Source: Cannabis sativa (Eukaryota; Streptophyta; Magnoliopsida; Rosales; Cannabaceae). From it: 64,000 nt of DNA. Below, in pieces: positions 37,222 to 47,203 of this stretch (the first letter of the stretch is position 1; each line of letters opens with the position of its first letter). The stretch covers positions 68,034,600 through 68,098,599 of the forward strand of contig NC_083602.1 of assembly GCF_029168945.1 (NCBI RefSeq). Direction: 5' to 3'. Under the pieces are notes generated by a model that was given only the letters and a program-made list of their open reading frames with translations, was not told the origin of the DNA and did not search any database. Both the position numbers and the translations under genes were made by a program.

Positions 37222-37548
37222 AGTGTTTTAGTTTGTTTCTTTTTCCTTTGCTTTTTGTTCTTTGTTCTTTGTTTACTTTGGCACTCCGATAAACAAAAAG
37301 GGGGAGAGATATTTATTTTTTGGTTTGTTGCCCAACTCTGGACCCTCTTTTTCAGGGGGAGTTGTGGTGTGTTAGTACTTGTGAACTTAATGTTTCTTAA
37401 TATTTAAAGTTAGCATGTTCTTTGTTTTTATTGTGATATTCGATTGTGTTACTCAGGGGGAGTAGTATCGTTTGCTCTTGCTAACTTTGCATTGCAGGTA
37501 CTTTATGAAAAAATTATTTTGTTCATCTAAAGTGCCAAAGGGGGAGAT
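37222..37548 (+). promoter_or_regulatory. Repeated polypurine tracts before the 3' LTR
   Basis: G-rich tracts occur at about 37298-37310 ('aaaagggggagag'), 37353-37361, 37455-37463 and 37537-37547 ('caaagggggag'). Only the last abuts the LTR (37549) and would prime plus-strand synthesis. Multiple tracts are a known Sirevirus trait. Confidence 0.75.
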
Positions 37549-38681
37549 TGTAAAGTCCTTTTTTGGCAAGTTAGGTGACAAAATAATTTTTCCTTTTATG
37601 GTAAGATTGCTATGCATTCATTTTCGAAATCTTACCTCTTTTATTCGGTTATTAGTTGCCATTTTCCTTGTTTGGAAAGTTGCACTTTCAGCTGAACTTT
37701 CCTTTGTTGAAAACTTCTCAAAAGAGAAGGAATTCTCTTTTGGAAAGTTGTCTTTTTTAGGGAAACTTTGTTTATTGCCTTTTCCTTATTGATTTCGATT
37801 GTATCTTGATACAATCAGAATATCTAATCTGTTTTTGGCAGGAATCAAGCATTGAAAGAAGATCGGACCCGATTTTAGTAAGTTTCCCGTTTCTGGGCAG
37901 ATCTGCTTCGTCAGCAACCGAATCTGATGTAGCAGATCATGTTTCTTTTGGAAAGTTTTTGTACAGCTGCTAATTCGAACTTGTGGTTGCCTCTTTGGTT
38001 TCTATGATCTATAAATAGAGCCTAGAGAGCATCCATTCGAATTTACCTCTTCCATTATTCATTTTTTGCATTTATCATTTGTGAGAAGAGAGTGTTTCTT
38101 TGTTTTGTGAGAGCCTAGTTGTTCACCTAGGTTCTAGTTGTTCTATTTCTGTTCTTACTCTATCCTAGAGGTTGTGAAGAACTACTTGACTGAACAAGAG
38201 ATTGGTCTTCGGGAGAAGACTTGATAAAGCCTTACTTCAGGAGGAAGTAAGCACTTGGTCTTCGGGAGAAGACTTACTAAAGCCTCACTTCGGGAGGAAG
38301 TAAGCACTCACACTTCAAAGACGAAGGGAGTTCGGACTTGAAGGTGTTTCAAGAAGTCAGATTCATAAAGTGGATTACAAAGGATTGCGGCAATACTTTA
38401 GAGGGAGTCTAAACTTCTTTAAGTCAATTGTCTTTGTAATTTTGATACTTTATTAATTGATTTCATTCTCTGGGCGTGGCCCCGTGGACTAGGAGTGTTC
38501 GTGAGAACACTGATACCACGTATAAATCTCTTGTGTCAAGTTATTTATTTTTCTGCAAATATTTTATATTACGCACTGTTCGGTTTTCTTGTATGTGCTA
38601 CTTACTTTCTGCTGCTGCAAACGTTTACAGTTTTTATATTTTCTTATATACAACTGACATTTGCAAAAACACAGTTTTTCA
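37549..38681 (+). repeat. 3' LTR of the Sirevirus-like element
   Basis: 1133 bp, TG...CA ends, preceded by a polypurine tract and followed by CATCT (38682-38686). It has the same length as the 5' LTR and differs from it mostly in two short tracts. Confidence 0.9.
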
Positions 38682-40106
38682 CATCTGTTGATCCTAGATC
38701 AAATGATCTTAATCCTGATATGATTAGGTTCAATCTCAAGAGTGTTATTCGTGTTCTTTGATTTGTTAGTTAAGCCTACTTTTGGGTCAGGGTGATACGT
38801 ACATTTTGGGAACACGGTAGTGCAATTGAGTGGGAGCGCTAACGTAAATATGGAATCTATAGCTTCTATCTGGAAAATAGAAAGTAAAGGATGATTTCCT
38901 TCGAGCTTAACCAAACGAAAATAAATGGTGGAGTACTCATTTCACTTAGCTAAAATATCATTTATACAGGGTTAAGTGTTTTAAGGATAAAATACATTGT
39001 AAGGTGTAACGGTAATTTAATCCCTTTACAGTGTAAATCATCTATATAGAGGATCATTGATCAAATTAGGATTATAACAATGGATAACTAATGACATGTC
39101 TATATCGTGGAACATATAGGCGTTCTATATGAGTGAGAGTGCAATTCCAACTTCTAAGAGTGGATTCAATAAAGAATTAATAAGTTAGGGAATTTACTTG
39201 GTAAATTCAGTTCGACTTATTGGAAGCTCGGTTATATAGACCCATGGTCCCCATACTAGTTGAGACCATACTGCTTGTAAGACTCAGTTAATTGATTTTG
39301 ATTAATCAATTATAATTCTAAAGTTAGACTATGTCTACTTTATGAATTTTCACTAAGCAAGGGTGAAATTGTAAAGAAAAGAGTAACTAGGTTTATTTAT
39401 TAATTAAGAGACTTTATACGTCTAAATTAATAAATATATTAAATGGTAATATTATTTAATAATTATTCTTAAGTTATTAAATAATTAGAATTGGAATTTA
39501 AAAGGTTAAATTGAAAAATTGGCATTTTTGAGAAAATGGGATTGAAAAATAACAAAATGGGAAAGTTGCAAAGTGAGGCCCAATTTCCTTATATGGGCCG
39601 CCCACTATGCATAGGATTTTACCATTTTATTTTTTTTTCCATTATTTTAATGCCACACAATTCTAACCTAAACCTAGAGGGAATTCTATAAATAGAAAGT
39701 AATGGCTTTAGGAAACAACACACAATTGCATCTCATTCCTTCAGAGCAAACTTTCTACACGCCACTTTCTATCTCTTTTCTTCTCTTCTAATTTCGAAAT
39801 ACCTTGAGTGATAGAGTAGTGCCCACACACATCAAGTGGTACCTCAATCATAGTATGTAAGACTATGGAAAATCAGCATCAAAGAAGGAGAGAAATAGAT
39901 CCAGATTCAGATCTTGATTATGCTCTGCTACAGAAAGGAATCAAGGGCTAGAGATCTGAATGGAAGGAGTCATTATATTCCGCTGCACCCAATGTAAGGT
40001 TTTCTTAAACTCTTATGTGTTTATTTCATTGTTTTAGAATTCATATTAGGAAGTAAATCAAACATACTTGGGAGTAAATCTAGATCCTGGTAAAATATTT
40101 CAAACA
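38682..40106 (+). mobile_element. LTR of copia family 2, right part after the insertion
   Basis: It resumes the LTR broken at 28396, with CATCT duplicated. It ends TATTTCAAACA at 40106 where the homologous LTR ends TATTTCCAACA. The two parts make an LTR of about 1.86 kb. The 120-bp tandem array begins at the next base, and no target duplication for this element can be identified. Confidence 0.85.
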
Positions 40107-41640
40107 ATAAGTACGTGTTTAGTGGTTTTGGTAATTAAGTTAGTTGGAGGGTATCGGTGTCACTAGTATCCTTACGAGATTATTATTCGCTACCATAGTA
40201 GGGTTGCAATCACTACTCCTCACTATATAAGTACGTGTTTAGTGGTTTCGGTAATTAAGTTAGGTTGAGAGTATCGGTGTCACTAGTATCCTCACGAGAT
40301 TATTATTCGCTACCATAGTAGGGTTGCAATCACTACTTCTCAATATATAAGTATGTGTTTAGTGGTTTAGTTAATTAAGTTAGTTGGAGGGTATCGGTGT
40401 CACTAGTATCCTTACGAGATTATTATTCGCTACCATAGTAGGGTTGCAATCACTACTTCTCACTATATAAGTACGTGTTTAGTGGTTTCGGTAATTAAGT
40501 TAGTTGGAGGGTATCGGTGTCACTAGTATCCTTACGAGATTATTATTCGCTACCATAGTAGGGTTGCAATCACTACTTCTCACTATATAAGTACGTGTTT
40601 AGTGGTTTCGGTAATTAACTTAGTTGGAGGGTATCGGTGTCACTAGTATCCTTACGAGATTATTATTCGCTACCATAGTAGGGTTGCAATCACTACTTCT
40701 CACTATATAAGTACGTGTTTAGTGGTTTCGGTAATTAAGTTAGTTGGAGGGTATCGCTGTCACTAGTATCCTTACGAGATTATTATTCGCTACCATAGTA
40801 GGGTTGCAATCACTACTTCTCACTATATAAGTACGTGTTTAGTGGTTTCGGTAATTAAGTTAGTTGGAGGGTATCGGTGTCACTAGTATCCTTACGAGAT
40901 TAATATTCGCTACCATAGTAGGGTTGCAATCACTACTTCTCACTATATAAGTACGTGTTTAGTGGTTTCGGTAATTAAGTTAGTTGGAGGGTATCGGTGT
41001 CACTAGTATCCTCACGAGATTATTATTCGCTACCATAGTAGGGTTGCAATCACTACTTCTCACTATATAAGTACGTGTTTAGTGGTTTCGGTAATTAAGT
41101 GAGTTGGAGGGTATCGGTGTCACTAGTATCCTTACGAGATTATTATTCGCTACCATAGTAGGGTTGCAATCACTACTTCTCACTATATAAGTACATGTTT
41201 AGTGGTTTCAGTAATTAAGTTAGTTGGAGGGTATCGGTGTCACTAGTATCCTTACGAGATTATTATTCGCGACCATAGTAGGGTTGCAATCACTACTTCT
41301 CACTATATAAGCACGAGTTTAATGGTTTCGGTAATTAAGTTAGTTGGAGGGTATCGGTGTCACTAGTATCCTCACGAGATTATTATTCGCTACCATAGTA
41401 GGGTTGCAATCACTACTTCTCACTATATAAGTACGTGTTTAGTGGTTTCAGTAATTAAGTTAGTTGGAGGGTATCGGTGTCACTAGTATCCTCACGAAAT
41501 CAATACCGACACTATATAAGTACTTGTTTAGTGGTTTCATTAATTAAGTTAGTTATAAGGTATCGGTGTCACTAGTATCCTAACGAAATTATTATTCACT
41601 ACTAACATTGTATGTGTTTAGTGGTTTCGGTAATTAACTT
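40107..41640. repeat. 120-bp tandem array, ~12 near-identical units plus ~2 degenerate
   Basis: The unit starts around 'gtacgtgtttagtggtttcg' and contains 'ggtatcggtgtcactagtat', 'cgctaccatagtagggttgc' and a TATA-like 'ctatataag'. Marker positions 40111, 40231, 40351 and on to 41431 are exactly 120 bp apart. Units differ at only a few positions. At the right edge the period collapses (shortened, diverged units from about 41497 to 41640). All frames on both strands contain stops within one unit, so it is not coding. The left edge abuts the end of a retroelement LTR. Confidence 0.9.
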
Positions 41641-44600
41641 TGGTATTCTATTGAATGGAATAAAACTTGTATTGTTTTGACTAAATTACCGTTTACTCTT
41701 CAAAAATTATATTTGTTTTATTAAATTATCATTATTTTATAAATTGAACAAATAAATAATATTTTTAATAAAAAATATATTTATCATGTGATGGAAATGT
41801 GCACATTCTTAGACCTAATTATTTACAAATAAAATAATAAAATTACATATAAATATCAAATAATTAGTAATATGATGGAAATTAACATGTTTACTTTTTT
41901 AATTTTTCATTTCAAATTTAAATAAACCGCCCATTTTGTTGGGTTTATCCAAATGTATTTTTCCAATGCATTGACAAAATCATCTTCATTGATAGGTTGT
42001 CTAGTGAAGTCTTATCAGGTTTTAAATTTAAATATTTAATATTAATTTTACCATATCAAAAAGGCCACACATCAAATCCACAAGTACTATATAAAGGTAT
42101 GGCTATCCTCCCTCATTCACAAGTTAAGTTAGTCATTTTTTTCTTCCCTACAAAAGTTATAGATATATGTATAGCGTCAAAAATATAAGATATTAAAAAA
42201 TGTATTGTTGTTGCACTGCAATGAAGATGTGTAAAAAAAAAGGATTGGTAGGTACTACAACCGTGTGTTGTAAGTGCATTAACGGAATTTTAACAATTCA
42301 ATAAATCATCTCATAATAATTTCGAGTAATAACTCTACTCTTTATATTTATTTATTTCTACGCTATATCACTAGTATTTCTTTCGAAAAATTTTTATGTA
42401 TGTACTATATGTAAATATAGGAAATGTTGACAAAGACTTCGAATGGGTGGAGTAGGCTGGATGGAACAACTTCCAACACAGCCAAATCTGCCATCCAACT
42501 GAAGCTCCCCTTGTCGCTGTCCACAATGCCATCGTGGGATGAGCGTTGTTAGATTTGAGGGACCGAACACGGGTACGCCAAACCCTCGAACAAAATTAGG
42601 ACGCAAGACGGAATCATAAGATTTGAGTTCCACTTAATTATGCCTAGTTGCAATTTTGTAATGGTAGTTGGTTGTTTACTTTTATTATTGAAAAATTGTA
42701 ATGTTGATTACATTGTTAAGAAATATCTATTTTGCCCTATCATGTTACTTTATCTCTATTGGAAGTATTGATTGTAATCAAAGTGAGGATATTTTCGTAT
42801 ACATACAAGTTACTTTATCTCATTACAATCTATATTTACAGGGTCAAATAAAGCATCATATGGAAATACCTCAAAGCAAACATCACCTAACTTTGTACCC
42901 TTCATTACACACAAAAATAACTTCCATCTTTATAGCAAAAGTGGTTCCAACAAATTAATTAGCAAATATAAAAGATTTCTTTATTCTAATAACGTATTTA
43001 TACGTAAGTCTTCACCTTCCCAGCGTATTTTAATACGTTTAAAGTTTTGAAAATACGTACGTCAAGGTCTGTACACAGTACATCACTTCCAAATTTGAAT
43101 AATGCGTGACCTGCTGAGCATATTTGGGTATTATGAGAACAAATGAAAAAATATTTTCAATTTAAAAATCTTTTTGTGACATTTAGGTTTTGAAAGTAGA
43201 TCGTACACCCTACTGATTTGACCTTATACGGATTGATGAGAAAATATTATTAAAATAATTATTTTCATGAAAAACTAAAAAGGTAGTTGTCAGTTATTTA
43301 ATATCGTACTTAGGGTTTTTTAAATTACCGCAAAGACTCTAACATGTATTGTTTAAAAAGTTTATTGGAAACAAAAGGCCTTTCGAGGTCTTTGTCATTT
43401 TCAAGGCTATGTATAGAAAGTTGACAAAAGCTTATGTGAAGATTGTGTTGTATTGGGTATGTCTTTCCAATCGTAAACTCAAATTTGATTTGGAATAATA
43501 CTTTGAATATTGAACCTCCAGAGGCAGAGCATAAACAACATAATCAATTCCATGAAAATATGTTTGGAACGTATTTCAATGTACGTCAGAAGCTGGATCT
43601 CCCATATTTCAATAAGTTTAAGTTTAAAAATAACGTACATTAATATTTGTACAGAGTACTTCACATCATAAATACAGTATGGTATCACTTGTTTACTCAA
43701 TATTTGGATATAATGAGATTCCTTTTAAAATGTAAACTATAATTTCGGACATATTTATTCCTAGAATACTTTAATTTAATACAGTTTAAACTATTTCCTT
43801 TTTAGAAGTTGTACTAATTTTTTACTACTACCCATTCTTAATTGTCCCCGTTCTTAAGTTGTTGGGAATTATTTAAAAATTGTCCAAATAATGTAATCTT
43901 CTCAACCAAGTATGTATTATTTACTCTAATTTTAAAATCTAATTACTCACTTAATAAACCAGAGGATATCTTATCACTTTTTAATTTTCTATGTACGTCC
44001 CACTGTGTAATTACTGACGTTAAATGGGGTATTTCCTATACTTTAAATAACGTACGTCAGGATTTCACAGTGTAATGTCAAATCAAACTCAGTACATTAT
44101 GACATGCAGATCTTATGGGATTCCATGATTTATAATTTATGATACTATATTAAAATACGAAACCTACCTATATTACTTTGGGAGATTTAGTATTTTTTGG
44201 GTTCTAATATACTAATATGACCTTTTTCTTATTAAAAATTGGACAAATCAATTAGGTAAGAATTAATATGATAGCATTACCTAAAAAAATTAACAAAACT
44301 AAGTTAATTAACTATGATTGTATTACCAACAACGAATATTATGTCAAATTTTATTAAATTATTAACTACTGAAATGAGTGGATGTCATATCACTTTTTTA
44401 ATTTTACCATTTTAACTATGTACTTATTATTTCAAGACGGTGATGTGACATTTTTATACGGCCGTATCAACTCAATTGACTTTATTCATTATGTCTTCCA
44501 TGTGTACTAATACTTTAAAGCATTTTATTTTTACTTTAAATGTGGAAATTATTATTTAAATCATAAAACCGTACATTTATTTGTTTTTAATATAAAAATG

Positions 44601-44840
44601 TCACATCACATAGTACTAATCTGATATTGCTTAGATTTTGTTTGTGGGATTTGATTGACCTTCTCCTTCTATTAAAATTGGTTAACTAATAAATAGTTAA
44701 ATTGGGATTTTTCATATTGTAGTAATTGGATATATTACCATTGTAAAAATTTATTAACTATTAAATGGTTAAATTGGGGAAAAAAAAAATCCATTACGTG
44801 TACATGAACCTCATCACGTGTACATCAACCCACCCAACCA
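41641..44840. other. AT-rich intergenic DNA with GTAC/ACGT-rich degenerate repeats
   Basis: No supported gene. At 42416-42640 a less AT-rich patch has a 79-codon open frame on the - strand with no recognisable family. Blocks ending in 'aataacgtac' or 'atacgtacgtca' followed by 'gtaca.agtac' occur near 43050, 43630 and 44048 and look like diverged direct repeats about 420-580 bp apart. Comparable GTAC-rich DNA lies at 49840-50110, on the other side of the FAR1-type gene. Confidence 0.45.
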
Positions 44841-44841
44841 C

Positions 44842-44848
44842 TATATAA
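44842..44848 (+). promoter_or_regulatory. TATA-like box upstream of the 44915 ORF
   Basis: 'ctatataag' lies about 70 bp before the likely start. It is preceded by a G-box CACGTG at 44815-44820 and a duplicated 'acgtgtacat' (44796 and 44816). Confidence 0.4.
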
Positions 44849-44914
44849 GTAAAGGTTAGGTTTTTGAAACAAAGCATTTTTTTTCAAAACCTGTTTTACT
44901 ATTACCTAAATCAA

Positions 44915-45325
44915 ATGGACCCTTACCAAAACTTCAACCCTTTTGAAACAAGTCCTCAAAAGTCCCCACCTCATCCTTTTTCTTCCACAAGACCCGTAGG
45001 TACACCTTCAAGGAGTCCTAGACTCCGTTCAGCTTTAATTTCAGGATGTCCTAACTGTGCTAGGCTCGAGGGTGTTCTCCACAAACACGAAAAACTTATA
45101 AGGAAGGCACATTTAAAAGCCACGGTGGCTAAGCAGGAGTCATACAAACTGGCAAAACACCTCTACCATTCAGCCCATGCCATACAAGAAGCCAACACTT
45201 CAAGAGAAAAATTGGAACATATCATGGATGACATTCTCAACTACACCGAGGTCTCCATACCCCACTACGCACTTCATCCAAAACAAGAATCACCAAACAC
45301 TACTCCAAGAGAAAGTCCTTCATGA
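44915..45325 (+). CDS. Unknown 136-residue protein with CPNC motif and helical C-terminal half
   Basis: I do not recognise this gene. The frame is open from 44864, but ATG 44915 ('MDPYQNFNPFETSP') is the better start, since the upstream extension is Phe/Tyr-rich and lies close to the TATA-like box. Residues 1-45 are Pro/Ser-rich and probably disordered. Then comes 'SGCPNCARLEGVLHKHEKLI', where a CxxC pair leads into a long Lys/Glu/Ala-rich helix (about residues 50-105) likely to form a coiled coil; the tail is again Pro/Ser-rich. There is no signal peptide or membrane segment. It lies 2.3 kb upstream of the FAR1-type pseudogene on the same strand, next to the viroplasmin-like ORF. It may be an accessory gene of the same transposon. 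A single intact frame with a promoter-like upstream region makes a real gene plausible. Confidence 0.5.
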   Translation: MDPYQNFNPFETSPQKSPPHPFSSTRPVGTPSRSPRLRSALISGCPNCARLEGVLHKHEKLIRKAHLKATVAKQESYKLAKHLYHSAHAIQEANTSREKLEHIMDDILNYTEVSIPHYALHPKQESPNTTPRESPS

Positions 45326-45788
45326 CCGAAGTCCCCGTTGAGAGACAATAGCCCTCCTTCTCAACGGAAATTCCCTCAAGTTATAGAACTTGATTGAACA
45401 TCCGTTCAGTTTCATTCGTGGTATTTTATATATATAGTGTACTTATTTTACAACTCATCTCATATGGTCGTTCAATCAACTTTTTGTTAGGCCATTTAAT
45501 GAGATTGAAGCACTTACCTCCATCGTTTAACTATTAGTTGTATGTAAAAGTCTCTATTATATTATTTGAAGTCTATTTTCTTTTTCAACTTAGTTATGAT
45601 ATCACAATTATTTACTTCACTTTTAATTCCACAATTAATTAATGAGGAAAGTGACATTAATACTCCAAAATAAACCAAATTTTAGATTTCATAACAAATC
45701 ATAATACATTATAGCTTGAAAATATAAAATAACATAACATGTACACTAACACAGTGCATCATTTACTGTTTTTGGGAGAAGGATCCAC

Positions 45789-46196
45789 TCATCCTTTGTT
45801 CCCAACTTCTATATCATCTCCATTTCGGTCCTTACCTTTGTCAGTCGAATCATTCACATTATCCTGTTCGGGTGATTTATTTGCCCCAGAGCATTCACCC
45901 TCATCAAACAATGAGCAAAGAGAATTAAGGATAGCCACTTCATCATTATCATCATCAGAATCCCACATGCAGGGAAACTCATTAACACAGTAAAGTTCTC
46001 TCACTTGCTGCCCAGTGAAGCATTGTCCCGTCTCTCCATGTAGACATAAAGCAGAAAAAGCTTCTATGAAAGATTCATAACGAATTATTTTTATGGGCGC
46101 ATCAGAAGTAGGGTTTTTGCTTACAGCATCTTCGTACCTACTATAAATATCTTCATTTGATCCATTGAAAATAACTCAGTGTGGACCTGAACTCAT
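45789..46196 (-). pseudogene. Short ORF with viroplasmin/RNase H1-N-like motif, one nonsense codon
   Basis: On the - strand ATG at 46194-46196 opens 'MSSGPH', a TGA follows (46176-46178), and the same frame runs to a stop at 45789. After the TGA the text is 'VIFNGSNEDIYSRYEDAV', then 'IKIIRYESFIEAFSALCL'. This pattern (V-V/I-F-x-G-x-x-x-x-I-Y, then a helix, then F-x-S/T-x-x-E-A) is that of the small nucleic-acid-binding fold at the N-terminus of RNase H1 and in viroplasmin domains. Plants have such domains in their own genes and in transposons. The rest is acidic ('WDSDDDNDEVAILNSLCSLF'). The position of the TGA, in place of a usual aromatic residue, suggests a point mutation. Family call by eye only. 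Confidence 0.45.
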
Positions 46197-46474
46197 ACTT
46201 GATATATTCTAATGCTGTGAATAACTAAATTACAAGTTAATTTCTCTATAAAATTGATGCTGGATTGGAACACCTCTCAAGTGTGTTATATAAGGCGTGA
46301 AGGATAAGTTATAGTACGTTTTTTAGTTAGTTGTACTCCATTGGGCACATCTGATGTGTCAAAAGAGGGGTGGTTAAATCTCTGGATTATGCAATTTAAT
46401 ACAAGTGTACACGTACGGAGTATCGTTAAATATCAACCTTATTCATCAATCCTGTTTTTCCAAAAAAACAAATG

Positions 46475-46975
46475 TACTGCGGTACTGTTCTAACGTATGA
46501 CGATGGTTTAATTCATAAGAAGATGTAGGTCAAAGGCCCATTAATATCAGCCCAACGTATATAAATGGGAGCAACTACCCATTCTACTAAAAAATGTCAT
46601 TACTTTAACCAAAAAAAAATGATCCTTACTTTTCAATCTTTATTTTCCACATAAAAAAAATGTACTATTATTTTTTTCTGACGTACGAAATGGTTTAATT
46701 CATTAAACAAGGTTGGTAAAGGCCCATTCATATAAGCCCAACAATTTTAAATGTTACCACCAACCCATACAACTCAACAAAATTTCTAAACCCTGAACTC
46801 ATACAATAACCTTATTTTCCAATTAATTTTATTCAAAATTAAATGTAATTGTACTATTTCACTGTTTTGAAGTACAGTAAGAGTGGAATAGAGTTTCTAA
46901 TTTTTCAAAGGCCCATTAATATCAGCCCAACAGACTTATATGTGATCACCAACCCATACTACTCTACAATCTCAG
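46475..46975 (+). repeat. Three ~190-bp degenerate direct repeats upstream of the FAR1-type gene
   Basis: The string 'aaaggcccatt(a/c)atat(c/a)agccc' occurs near 46534, 46724 and 46906, each followed by 'caac' and then 'accaacccatac' or similar. GGCCCA(A/T) is the core of the plant site II/UP1 promoter element. The last copy lies about 200 bp before the 5'UTR splice donor, so the repeats probably form the promoter. Confidence 0.6.
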
Positions 46976-47117
46976 GCATTCAATCTCATAAAATCTAATT
47001 TCACTCCACTCACCACTATCTTTCCCTTATTCTCCATCTCAAATTCTTGGATATCAATAACAATCGAACACTCTACTCCAGTACATTAACGTCGAAGGAA
47101 CAATTGGTTACTTATCA

Positions 47118-47196
47118 GTAAGTCCTTTTTTTTTATCTTTCTCGACAACTATTCCTTACCTATTAACTTTATCATTTAAATTGTTAACCGAAACAG
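47118..47196 (+). other. Predicted 5'UTR intron of the FAR1-type gene
   Basis: Donor 'tca|gtaagt' at 47118 and acceptor 'aaacag|atac' ending at 47196 give a 79-nt pyrimidine-rich intron. It ends 7 nt before the ATG at 47204. Confidence 0.55.
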
Positions 47197-47203
47197 ATAC
47201 AAT

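Larger units (their letters stand above)
28397..38681 (+). mobile_element. Structurally complete Sirevirus-like Ty1/copia retrotransposon, 10.3 kb
   Basis: Two LTRs of 1133 bp (28397-29529 and 37549-38681) begin TGTAAAGTCC and end ACAGTTTTTCA. A perfect 5-bp target duplication CATCT (28392-28396, 38682-38686) surrounds the element. The primer site TGGTATCAGAGC (29532-29543) complements initiator-Met tRNA. Order inside: gag, protease, integrase, reverse transcriptase, RNase H, then an envelope-like ORF and several G-rich polypurine tracts. Integrase before RT marks Ty1/copia. The extra 3' ORF and repeated polypurine tracts are known traits of the Sirevirus (SIRE/Maximus) lineage. Every protein region carries stops or frameshifts, so this copy is not autonomous, although its LTRs are still very alike. 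It lies in an LTR of copia family 2. Confidence 0.9.

Noticed and set aside
40107..41497. CRISPR-like or coding interpretation of the 120-bp repeats
   Set aside because: The units are contiguous without spacers, the genome is a plant's, and every frame has a stop within each unit.
42394..42633. 79-codon - strand frame in a GC-richer patch
   Set aside because: No family resemblance and no promoter or splice context. It could be a captured fragment but is not supportable as a gene.
45739..45993. + strand frame opposite the viroplasmin-like ORF
   Set aside because: It is Ser-rich because the acidic - strand frame is read backwards; the - strand has the recognisable motif.
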